Below are positions 1 to 6,468 of a DNA stretch of 8,710 nt, in pieces (within the stretch, counting starts at the first letter, position 1; every line of letters starts with the position of its first letter). Position numbers and translations under genes: made by a program. A model generated the notes under the pieces. That model made no database searches. It worked only from the letters and a program-made list of their open reading frames with translations, and was not told the DNA's origin. Origin of the DNA: Betaproteobacteria bacterium (lineage in GTDB: Bacteria > Pseudomonadota > Gammaproteobacteria > Burkholderiales > Burkholderiaceae_E); the NCBI GenBank assembly GCA_009925965.1, contig RFPW01000080.1:1-8710 (forward strand), in the 5' to 3' direction.

Positions 1-327
1 CATTTCGGCTGCTTTAGGCTCGACCGGGGACGGCGCGGGCGTGGCTGCAGGTGCTAGCGCGGGTGCTGGAGCCGGTGCCGGCGCTGGGATCGATGCTGGA
101 GCAGTGACCTTCGGGAGCAGGTCGTCGTCGCATCCGGCAATCGCGTTCGCAGGGGTGAACGATCCCGTCCGCCAGCACAGGTTAGTGCCGCTCTTGACGA
201 TCTGGGAACCGGAGGCCCCGATCAAGTAGCCTGGGTTGTTCGGGTTGACCGTTTGGGCCAAAACCAAGCCGCTGGCGGTGACTGCAAAAGCAGAAACCAG
301 ACCAAGCAGGTAAATCGACTTCTTCAT
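1..327 (-). CDS. OmpA-family outer-membrane protein, N-terminal part (runs off the left edge)
   Basis: The minus strand is open from an ATG at 327-325 to the window edge, giving 109 codons and no stop. Residues 1-24 form a classic Sec signal peptide: MKK, a hydrophobic core, and VLA before Gln25 as the likely cleavage site. A short mature domain follows, with a Cys51-Trp-Arg...Cys66 pattern (LCWRTGSFTPA, then GCDDD) that I recognise from the N-terminus of betaproteobacterial OmpA-like proteins. From about residue 73 the chain becomes an Ala/Pro-rich linker with repeated AP dipeptides. In this family such a linker joins the N-terminal part to a C-terminal peptidoglycan-binding OmpA domain, which would lie beyond position 1. 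The start is supported by TGAGGA five bases upstream. An OmpA gene divergent from gyrA is the usual Burkholderiales arrangement as I recall it. The inferred role is a periplasmic/outer-membrane structural protein tethering the envelope to peptidoglycan. The family call is good; the missing C-terminal domain is inference. Confidence 0.8.
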   Translation of the reverse strand, partial: MKKSIYLLGLVSAFAVTASGLVLAQTVNPNNPGYLIGASGSQIVKSGTNLCWRTGSFTPANAIAGCDDDLLPKVTAPASIPAPAPAPAPALAPAATPAPSPVEPKAAEM

Positions 328-332
328 GTTGA

Positions 333-338
333 TCCTCA
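333..338 (-). promoter_or_regulatory. Ribosome binding site of the OmpA-family gene
   Basis: Read on the minus strand this is TGAGGA, ending five bases before the ATG at 327. It is a strong Shine-Dalgarno match at good spacing and fixes the start directly ahead of the signal peptide. I looked for a sigma70-type promoter for this gene between 339 and 460 on the minus strand and found no convincing pair of hexamers. Confidence 0.7.
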
Positions 339-445
339 CAAGGGCATGTCGCGATCAAGTGTGCCACAGGGTGGTGCGTGCCGCCAATGGATGTAAAACC
401 CTGCTCACCGTCGGGTTGATTTGGCGTCTCTTTGGTGCAACACGG

Positions 446-472
446 TTGGCCTCTCCCCCTGAATGTTACAAT
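446..472 (+). promoter_or_regulatory. Putative gyrA promoter with extended -10
   Basis: TGTTACAAT at 464-472 is an extended -10 element (TG, one base, then TACAAT, which matches TATAAT at five of six positions). A weak -35-like TTGGCC lies at 446-451, but the spacing is only 15 bases, so the extended TG probably carries the recognition. Transcription from this element would start near 478-481, at or just before the gyrA ATG at 481, implying little or no 5' leader. The rest of the 328-480 divergent region shows no other clear signal. Confidence 0.45.
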
Positions 473-480
473 TCGGACAC

Positions 481-3207
481 ATGGATAGCTTCGCCAAAGA
501 AACCCTCCCGGTCAGCCTCGAGGAGGAGATGCGTCGTTCGTACCTGGATTACGCAATGAGCGTAATCGTCGGTCGGGCCCTGCCGGATGTGCGGGACGGA
601 CTTAAGCCGGTTCATCGTCGCGTGCTGTTTGCGATGCACGAACTCAACAATGACTGGAACCGGGCCTACAAGAAGAGCGCGCGGATCGTCGGTGATGTCA
701 TCGGTAAGTACCATCCGCACGGCGACAGCGCGGTCTACGACACGATCGTCCGAATGGCGCAGCATTTCTCACTGCGTTATCTGCTGGTCGATGGCCAGGG
801 CAACTTTGGCTCGGTCGATGGTGACAATGCCGCAGCGATGCGTTACACCGAGATCCGGCTCAGTCGCATTGCGCATGAATTGCTCGCCGACATTGACCGC
901 GAAACGGTTGATTTTGGTCCCAACTATGACGGGAGCGAGCGCGAACCCCTGATTCTGCCGGCACGAATTCCGAATCTGCTGATCAACGGAAGCTCCGGAA
1001 TCGCTGTTGGTATGGCGACGAACATGCCGCCACACAACCTCAATGAGGTACTCGACGGCTGTCTGCTCTTGCTGGAACGTCCGGACGTGACCGTTGACGA
1101 ACTGATCGAAAAAATCCCCGCCCCGGACTTTCCAACAGCCGGAATTATTTACGGACTTACGGGAGTGCGCGAGGGCTATCGGACAGGGCGCGGGCGGGTG
1201 GTGATGCGCGCTCGCACTCACTTTGAAGATATTGAGCGGGCTGGTGCCACGGGTCGTCAGTCGATCATCGTCGATGAGCTGCCCTACCAGGTCAACAAGC
1301 GCACGCTACTCGAGCGCATGGCCGAGTTGGTCAACGAGAAGAAGCTCGAAGGGATCAGCGATATTCGGGACGAGTCGGATAAGTCCGGGATGCGTGTCGT
1401 GATCGAGCTCAAGCGCGGCGAAGTCCCGGAGGTTGTGCTCAATAACTTGTACAAGGCGACGCAGCTGCAGGACACGTTCGGCATGAACATGGTGGCCTTG
1501 GTCGACGGCCAGCCCCGTCTGCTGAATTTGCGCCAGATGCTGGAGTGTTTCCTGTCTCATCGCCGCGAGGTGGTGACACGGCGAACGGTGTACGAACTGC
1601 GCAAAGCCCGCGAGCGAGGCCATTTGCTGGAAGGACTGGCGGTTGCGCTGGCCAATGTCGACGAGATGATCGCGTTGATCAAAGCCGCCCCCACGCCGCC
1701 GGTTGCGAAAGAGCGTCTGCTCGAGCGGACCTGGGACCCCGGCCTTGCCCGCGAAATGGTGGAGCGCGCGGCTGGTGGCGAGGATGGTTCGGACGTCGCG
1801 TCGCGGTTACGTGCTTTCCGCCCCGAAGGGATGGATCCGACTCTGGGGCTCAGCCCGAACGGCTACCGGCTGTCGGAGGCTCAGGCTCAAGAGATTTTGA
1901 ACATGCGGCTGCAGCGCCTCACAGGGCTGGAGCAAGATCGGATTGTCACGGAATACCGCGAGATCGTGCTCACGATTGCCGATCTGCTGGACATTCTCGC
2001 CCGGGCTGAGCGCATCACTGCCATCATTACCGACGAGCTTCACGATATCAGGCGCCAGTTTGGTGATGCCCGGCGCTCGACCATTGAGGCCAACGCCACT
2101 GAACTCGGGGTTGAGGACCTCATCACCCCGACCGATATGGTGGTGACGATCACGCACGGTGGCTATGTCAAGAGCCAGCCGCTCTCGGAGTATCGCGCCC
2201 AACGGCGTGGGGGCCGCGGGCGACAGGCGGCCGCTCCCCGGCAGGACGACTGGGTCGACCAGCTCTTCATCGCCAACACCCATGACACGCTGCTGTGCTT
2301 CTCGGATCGCGGCCGGGTTTACTGGATGAAGGTCTACGAGGTCCCGCAAGGCTCGAGCACATCCCGTGGACGCCCGATCGTTAATTGTTTTCCCCTTGTG
2401 GACGGCGAGAAGATTACGGTCGTGTTGCCGGTCAAAGCGTTCGATGACCAGCACTATGTGTTTATGGCGACCCGACGAGGAACCGTCAAGAAGACCCCGC
2501 TCAGTGATTTTGGCAACCGACGCACCGCCGGAATTATTGCGGTGGATCTCGATCCAGGCGATTTTCTGGTCGGCGCCGCGATCACGGATGGCCAGCACGA
2601 CATCATGCTTTTCTCGGACGCGGGCAAGGCCGTCCGGTTTGCGGAGGAAGACGTTCGTCCGATGGGGCGTAATGCCCATGGCGTTCGGGGCATGTGGCTT
2701 GATGCGGAGCAAAGCATCATCCAGTTGCTCGTCGCGTCGGGCGTCGACACCCTGGCTGAACCGCCTGCAGTGCTTTGTGCAACCGCAAATGGGTTTGGCA
2801 AACGCACGCCAGTTACCGATTACCCTCGCAAGGGCCGTGGGACCAAGGGCGTGATTGCGATTCAGACGGGTGACCGCAATGGGCGGGTCGTCGCCGCGGT
2901 TCTGGTTGAACCAGTCGACGAGATCATGCTGATTACCGATGGCGGCGTCCTGGTTCGCACACGCGTCTCGGAAGTCAAAGCTTCAAGCCGAGTCACCATG
3001 GGGGTCAAATTGATTGCCCTCGATCAGGGTGCTCAGTTGGCTGGGCTGCAAAAGGTCGCTGAGTCGGCGGTCGAAGCGATTGATGAGGATTCTGTGGATA
3101 CAGCCGCTTCTTCGGAGTCCCCAGGTTCCGTGGACGCTCCGGATTCCGCGGACTCTCCGGATTCCGCGGACCCGGCGTCGGGTGAGCTGCCCGCGCCAGA
3201 GGCCTGA
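481..3207 (+). CDS. gyrA: DNA gyrase subunit A
   Basis: GyrA is the DNA-breaking and rejoining subunit of gyrase (A2B2 with GyrB), the type IIA topoisomerase that introduces negative supercoils. The 908-residue product aligns with E. coli GyrA from its first residues without gaps through the active site. SYLDYAMSVIVGRALPDVRDG (from residue 20), KPVHRR, GKYHPHGDSAVYD and AAMRYTE are all present, with catalytic Tyr122. Ser83 and Asp87 of the quinolone region are the sensitive-type residues. Residue 95 is His where E. coli has Pro. The GyrA box QRRGGRGR is at 574-581, followed by the beta-pinwheel C-terminal domain. An acidic, low-complexity Ser/Asp/Pro/Ala tail (about 868-908) makes it longer than the E. 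coli protein (875). An in-frame ATG at 463 would add six residues, but homology favours 481, and 463 overlaps the likely -10 box. No strong Shine-Dalgarno precedes 481. pheA follows after 38 bases; the serC gene usually found here is absent. Confidence 0.98.
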   Translation: MDSFAKETLPVSLEEEMRRSYLDYAMSVIVGRALPDVRDGLKPVHRRVLFAMHELNNDWNRAYKKSARIVGDVIGKYHPHGDSAVYDTIVRMAQHFSLRYLLVDGQGNFGSVDGDNAAAMRYTEIRLSRIAHELLADIDRETVDFGPNYDGSEREPLILPARIPNLLINGSSGIAVGMATNMPPHNLNEVLDGCLLLLERPDVTVDELIEKIPAPDFPTAGIIYGLTGVREGYRTGRGRVVMRARTHFEDIERAGATGRQSIIVDELPYQVNKRTLLERMAELVNEKKLEGISDIRDESDKSGMRVVIELKRGEVPEVVLNNLYKATQLQDTFGMNMVALVDGQPRLLNLRQMLECFLSHRREVVTRRTVYELRKARERGHLLEGLAVALANVDEMIALIKAAPTPPVAKERLLERTWDPGLAREMVERAAGGEDGSDVASRLRAFRPEGMDPTLGLSPNGYRLSEAQAQEILNMRLQRLTGLEQDRIVTEYREIVLTIADLLDILARAERITAIITDELHDIRRQFGDARRSTIEANATELGVEDLITPTDMVVTITHGGYVKSQPLSEYRAQRRGGRGRQAAAPRQDDWVDQLFIANTHDTLLCFSDRGRVYWMKVYEVPQGSSTSRGRPIVNCFPLVDGEKITVVLPVKAFDDQHYVFMATRRGTVKKTPLSDFGNRRTAGIIAVDLDPGDFLVGAAITDGQHDIMLFSDAGKAVRFAEEDVRPMGRNAHGVRGMWLDAEQSIIQLLVASGVDTLAEPPAVLCATANGFGKRTPVTDYPRKGRGTKGVIAIQTGDRNGRVVAAVLVEPVDEIMLITDGGVLVRTRVSEVKASSRVTMGVKLIALDQGAQLAGLQKVAESAVEAIDEDSVDTAASSESPGSVDAPDSADSPDSADPASGELPAPEA
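3133..3168 (+). repeat. Two 18-bp in-frame repeats in the gyrA tail
   Basis: Two copies of an 18-base unit, differing at one base (gacgct versus gactct, each then ccggattccgcg), lie head to tail at 3133-3150 and 3151-3168. They encode D(A/S)PDSA twice, starting at GyrA residue 885. The preceding Ser/Glu/Asp-rich sequence is similar but more degenerate. The repeat is in the disordered acidic tail beyond the beta-pinwheel, where length changes should be tolerated. Confidence 0.8.
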
Positions 3208-3245
3208 GGCGTCGGATGGTCAGGCGGATCTGCAGGTTCTGATTC

Positions 3246-4340
3246 ATGGCGGAGCGCATGGATCAACCGGGCTTGAATGATCTGCGTCAGGAGATCGACG
3301 GGGTCGATCGCGAGCTTCTGCGATTGCTTGTCCGTCGTGCCGGAATCGCACACAAGGTCGGTGAACTCAAAGCTGTTCTCGATGCACCGGTCTGGCGGCC
3401 CGAGCGCGAGGCGCAAGTGATCCTTGGCCTGCAGCATCAAAATGAGGCGCTGGGGAGCGCATTGCCCCCATCTGCGATCGCGGCCATCTGGACTGAAGTC
3501 ATGAGTGCCTGTCGAGCGCTCGAGCGACGGTTGCGGGTTGCTTTTCTGGGGCCGGCCGGGACCTTCTCCGAGTCGGCGCTACGGCGTCACTTTGGTGATT
3601 CGGTGGATGCCATCGCCTGTCCTTCAATTGATGAGGTCTTTCGGGCGACGCAAGCTGGGGCAGCTGATTTTGGCATTGTCCCGGTCGAGAATTCGACCGA
3701 GGGCGCGGTGAGCCGGACGCTCGACCTGTATCAGCAGACTCCTTTATCGATTTGTGGCGAGGTGGCCATCGCGGTTCAGCAGAATCTGATGACGCGATCA
3801 GGCCAGATGGATGGTGTCACCCGCGTTGTCGGGCACGCCCAATCGCTCGCCCAATGTTTTAACTGGCTCAACGCCCATTACCCGGGGTTGCCGCGGGTCG
3901 CCGTCGCGAGTAACGCCGAGGGGGCCAGGCTCGCTGCGCAGGAGGATCAAACCGCCGCTGTTGCGGGCGAACCGGCCGCGCGAGCCTATGGTCTCGAACT
4001 GGTTGCCGCGGCGATTCAGGACGACCCGTCAAATCAGACCCGCTTCCAGGTGATTGGCCGGCATGCGTGTGGGCGTTCAGGTAATGACCAGACTTCGCTC
4101 ATCCTTTCGGTGCCAGATCGTGCTGGCGCGGTTCATCGCTTAATTGAACCGCTCGCCCGTCATGGGGTCTCGATGAAACGATTTGAGTCCCGACCCGCGC
4201 GGGGAAGTGCGTGGGAGTACATGTTCCATATCGACTTGGTTGGTCACCAGGACGATTTGCCTGTGGCGGCGGCGATCGCAGAACTTCGTGAGCAGGCAAC
4301 CGTCTGCCGCATCATCGGGTCTTATCCTCGGGCGCGCTGA
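3246..4340 (+). CDS. pheA: Bifunctional chorismate mutase / prephenate dehydratase (P-protein)
   Basis: The 364-residue P-protein converts chorismate to prephenate and then to phenylpyruvate, the committed branch to phenylalanine in the cytoplasm. Residues about 10-95 are an AroQ-type helical chorismate mutase (LRQEIDGVD, Arg30-Arg31, Lys42, and WRPERE at 50-55). The prephenate dehydratase domain begins near 97, with GPAGTFSE at 102-109, VPVENSTEGAV at 145-155 and the catalytic Thr-Arg-Phe motif at 265-267. A C-terminal ACT domain (about 282-360) contains the RAGAV loop and ESRP at 314-317, the phenylalanine-sensing motif, so allosteric feedback inhibition by Phe is expected. The ATG at 3246 has only a weak AGG nine bases upstream. 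A second ATG at 3258, with GGAG three bases upstream, would remove four non-conserved residues and is a possible alternative. No leader peptide or Phe attenuator is visible in the 38 bases after gyrA. The length is normal for the family. Confidence 0.97.
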   Translation: MAERMDQPGLNDLRQEIDGVDRELLRLLVRRAGIAHKVGELKAVLDAPVWRPEREAQVILGLQHQNEALGSALPPSAIAAIWTEVMSACRALERRLRVAFLGPAGTFSESALRRHFGDSVDAIACPSIDEVFRATQAGAADFGIVPVENSTEGAVSRTLDLYQQTPLSICGEVAIAVQQNLMTRSGQMDGVTRVVGHAQSLAQCFNWLNAHYPGLPRVAVASNAEGARLAAQEDQTAAVAGEPAARAYGLELVAAAIQDDPSNQTRFQVIGRHACGRSGNDQTSLILSVPDRAGAVHRLIEPLARHGVSMKRFESRPARGSAWEYMFHIDLVGHQDDLPVAAAIAELREQATVCRIIGSYPRAR

Positions 4341-4367
4341 ACCGAACACCACACGCTCTTTTCTCGC

Positions 4368-4393
4368 GCCTCAATCGCGTGCCTCAATCGCGT
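4368..4393 (+). repeat. Perfect 13-bp tandem duplication in the pheA-hisC gap
   Basis: GCCTCAATCGCGT occurs twice without a spacer, at 4368-4380 and 4381-4393. It lies in the 80-base gap between the pheA stop and the hisC ATG. It creates an upstream in-frame GTG (4379) that could be mistaken for the hisC start. It has no obvious internal symmetry and looks like a recent duplication rather than an operator. Confidence 0.85.
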
Positions 4394-4420
4394 TCTATCC
4401 ACCGATACTTGGTCACGCCT

Positions 4421-5608
4421 ATGTTGCATGCTCCTGACTATGTCCGCGCGATCGCTCCTTACCAGGGGGGTAAACCGGTCTCCGAACTGGCTCGAGAGTA
4501 CGGGCTCGACGAGTCCCGTATTGTGAAGCTGGCTTCGAATGAAAATCCGCTCGGGATGCCGCAGAGTGCTCGCGATGCAATGGCGGCGGCTGCCGCTGAG
4601 TTGGCCCGCTACCCGGATGGCAATGGATTTGCACTGAAATCAGCGATCTCGAAGCGGTTTGATGTACCGCTTGCGTGGATTACGCTGGGGAATGGTTCGA
4701 ACGACATTCTGGAACTCGCCACACGGGCATTTGTCCAGCCGGGTGAATCGACGGTTTTTTCGGCCCACGCGTTCGCGGTTTACGCACTGGCTTCCCAGGC
4801 TATCGGCGCGCGCTCGATCGTGGTGCCCACAGTGGCGTCGGGCCCTCAGTCCTATGGGCACGATCTCGATGCAATGCTTCAAGCGATCACGACCGATACC
4901 CGCATTGTGTTTGTCGCTAATCCGAACAATCCGACTGGCACGTTTTTACCCGCGGCCGCGGTCGAGCGTTTTCTCGAACAGGTGCCAACTCGCGTCCTGG
5001 TTGTTTATGACGAGGCCTACACCGAGTACCTGCGTCCAGAAGAACGGCCGGACGCCTTTGCATGGGTCCGCCGCTTTCCGAATTTGCTGGTCTCCCGCTC
5101 TTTTTCCAAGGCCTATGGCCTGGCTGGGTTGCGAGTGGGCTACGGGGTCGCGCAGTCCTTGGTGACCGATCTGCTCAATCGCCTGCGCCAACCGTTCAAT
5201 GTCAACTTGCTGGCACAGGCCGCCGCCGTGGCGGCTTTGTCGGACGGCCCCTGGCTCGAACAGGCTTATCGGGCCAATCGCGAAGGGATGGCACAACTCG
5301 AATCTGGCCTGGACGCGATCGGCGTGCGTTGGCTCCCCAGTTGGGGGAATTTTTTATTGGTCCAGGTAGTGCCGCCGGGCGGATCAGGTGCGAGCGAGGG
5401 TGTCCATCAAACCGGGGTGGTCGGTGATCCAGCGATGCCCGTTTATGAGCGCCTGCTGCGGGCTGGCGTGATCGTTCGGCCGGTTGGTAACTATGCGTTG
5501 AATGGGTGGCTGCGCGTTTCGGTGGGATTGCCCGAAGAGAATGCTACTTTTCTCGCCGCACTGCCGGCCGCACTGCCGGCCGCACTTCCTGCCGCGATAG
5601 GTCGGTGA
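4421..5608 (+). CDS. hisC: Histidinol-phosphate / aromatic aminotransferase (HisC type)
   Basis: This is a PLP-dependent class I/II aminotransferase of the HisC family, 395 residues from the ATG at 4421. Family marks are KLASNENPLGMP (from residue 36), NPNNPTGT at 167-174, YDEAYTEY at 196-203, the PLP-binding Lys230 in SFSKAYGLAGLRVGY, and the carboxylate-binding Arg365 in WLRVSVG. The family reaction is imidazole-acetol phosphate plus glutamate to histidinol phosphate. Members placed between pheA and tyrA, as here, are thought to aminate phenylpyruvate and 4-hydroxyphenylpyruvate as well, and I infer that role. The start is chosen by homology (PDYVRAIAPY follows directly). No good Shine-Dalgarno is visible, and the upstream GTG at 4379 would add 14 non-conserved residues across a tandem duplication. 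An insert of about 15 residues near 328-343 (Gly/Ser/Val-rich, with GVHQTGVVGD) and a C-terminal ALPA-repeat tail are unusual. The stop overlaps the tyrA start by four bases. Confidence 0.95.
   Translation: MLHAPDYVRAIAPYQGGKPVSELAREYGLDESRIVKLASNENPLGMPQSARDAMAAAAAELARYPDGNGFALKSAISKRFDVPLAWITLGNGSNDILELATRAFVQPGESTVFSAHAFAVYALASQAIGARSIVVPTVASGPQSYGHDLDAMLQAITTDTRIVFVANPNNPTGTFLPAAAVERFLEQVPTRVLVVYDEAYTEYLRPEERPDAFAWVRRFPNLLVSRSFSKAYGLAGLRVGYGVAQSLVTDLLNRLRQPFNVNLLAQAAAVAALSDGPWLEQAYRANREGMAQLESGLDAIGVRWLPSWGNFLLVQVVPPGGSGASEGVHQTGVVGDPAMPVYERLLRAGVIVRPVGNYALNGWLRVSVGLPEENATFLAALPAALPAALPAAIGR
5558..5593 (+). repeat. Triple 12-bp in-frame repeat at the 3' end of hisC
   Basis: GCACTGCCGGCC is repeated exactly at 5558-5569 and 5570-5581, followed by a degenerate third copy, GCACTTCCTGCC, at 5582-5593. 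It is in frame and encodes ALPA three times as a hydrophobic C-terminal tail of HisC, ending 12 bases before the tyrA GTG. The conserved aminotransferase fold should already be complete, so the tail is probably dispensable. Confidence 0.85.
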
Positions 5609-6453
5609 ATTCGCCGACTGTTTGGGATCGGGTCGTCTTTCTGGGGACTGGTCTGATCGGTGGTTCGATGGCGGCGGCGATGCGCCAAGCGGGCTTGGTT
5701 CATCATCTGGTTGGGTGTGGTCCTCAGGCTTCACGGGCCAAAGAACTCGGGTTGATCGATGAGGTCATTGGTGACCCCGCCTTGGCCGTGAGGGCGGCCA
5801 ACCTTGTGGTTCTGGCGGCGCCCCCTTCGGCATTACCCGGGTTGTTTCGCCAAATCGCACCGGGCATCGATCCTCAGGCGGTTCTTACGGACGTGGCCAG
5901 TACCAAGTCAGCCGTGATCAGCTCGGCTCGGGATCATTTGGGCCAACAGTTCAATCGGTTTGTGCCTGCGCATCCGATCGCCGGCAGTGAGCGCCATGGC
6001 CCCGATGCCGCGGATCCTGAACTTTTTACAGGGGCCCGTTGCGTCATTTGCCCGCAATCCGAAACGGATCTCTGGGCATTGCAACAAATCGAGGCGATGT
6101 GGTCCGCCATCGGGGCGCGGCCCTACCGACTCAGCGCGCTCGAGCACGATGAGGTCTTCGGGGCCGTCAGTCATCTGCCGCACCTCGTCGCCTTTGCGCT
6201 GGCCGCGAGTCTGAGTAAACGCCCTGATGCGGAATCTCTGCTTGGATGGGCGGGCACCACTCGGATCGCTGCGTCCTCTGCCGCGCTTTGGGCCGATATC
6301 CTGATTGATAATTCGGCCGCGGTTTTGGCCGCTACCGATCAGTTTGTTGAGGCCTGCAACGCGTTGCAGACTGCGGTTCAGGTCGGGGACCGCACGCGCT
6401 TAACTGATCAGATTGAAGAGGCGGCCAGTTGGCGTCGAAGATTACGCGGATGA
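5605..6453 (+). CDS. tyrA: Prephenate dehydrogenase
   Basis: TyrA oxidatively decarboxylates prephenate to 4-hydroxyphenylpyruvate with NAD(P)+, the tyrosine branch. The 282-residue protein opens with a Rossmann nucleotide-binding motif, GTGLIGGS, at 14-21. It then shows TDVASTKS at 95-102, the catalytic HPIAGSE with His123 at 123-129, and HDEVFGAVSHLPH at 181-193, all diagnostic of the family. There is no mutase domain and no C-terminal ACT domain, so it is a compact monofunctional form. The start is a GTG at 5605 overlapping the hisC stop in a GTGA arrangement. That fits the distance to the Rossmann motif and suggests translational coupling to hisC; the local Shine-Dalgarno (ATAGG) is weak. 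aroA-cmk follows 15 bases after the stop. Whether it prefers prephenate or arogenate, and NAD or NADP, cannot be read from the sequence with confidence. Confidence 0.95.
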   Translation: MNSPTVWDRVVFLGTGLIGGSMAAAMRQAGLVHHLVGCGPQASRAKELGLIDEVIGDPALAVRAANLVVLAAPPSALPGLFRQIAPGIDPQAVLTDVASTKSAVISSARDHLGQQFNRFVPAHPIAGSERHGPDAADPELFTGARCVICPQSETDLWALQQIEAMWSAIGARPYRLSALEHDEVFGAVSHLPHLVAFALAASLSKRPDAESLLGWAGTTRIAASSAALWADILIDNSAAVLAATDQFVEACNALQTAVQVGDRTRLTDQIEEAASWRRRLRG

Positions 6454-6455
6454 AG

Positions 6456-6462
6456 AAGGGGA
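6456..6462 (+). promoter_or_regulatory. Ribosome binding site deciding the GTG start of aroA-cmk
   Basis: AAGGGGA lies six bases before the GTG at 6469 and is among the best Shine-Dalgarno matches in the operon. It supports the GTG, which begins a protein whose LPGSKSLSNR motif falls at the expected distance. The site lies directly after the tyrA stop codon. Confidence 0.7.
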
Positions 6463-6468
6463 CCTGGC

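Noticed and set aside
41..229. A plus-strand frame with Ala-Gly repeats
   Set aside because: It is the mirror of the Ala/Pro linker codons of the minus-strand OmpA-family gene and has no independent support.
463..480. ATG at 463 as the gyrA start
   Set aside because: It adds six residues not seen in GyrA alignments, has no ribosome binding site and overlaps the likely -10 element.
721..798. Quinolone-resistance change in GyrA
   Set aside because: Ser83 and Asp87 are the sensitive-type residues. Only residue 95 (His) differs from E. coli, and that position varies in betaproteobacteria.
1807..2712. A 301-codon open frame on the minus strand inside gyrA
   Set aside because: It lies wholly antisense to well-conserved gyrA, shows no family motif, and long antisense frames are expected from GC-rich codon use.
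4379..4420. GTG at 4379 as the hisC start
   Set aside because: The added 14 residues come partly from the tandem duplication, have no homology support and have no Shine-Dalgarno.
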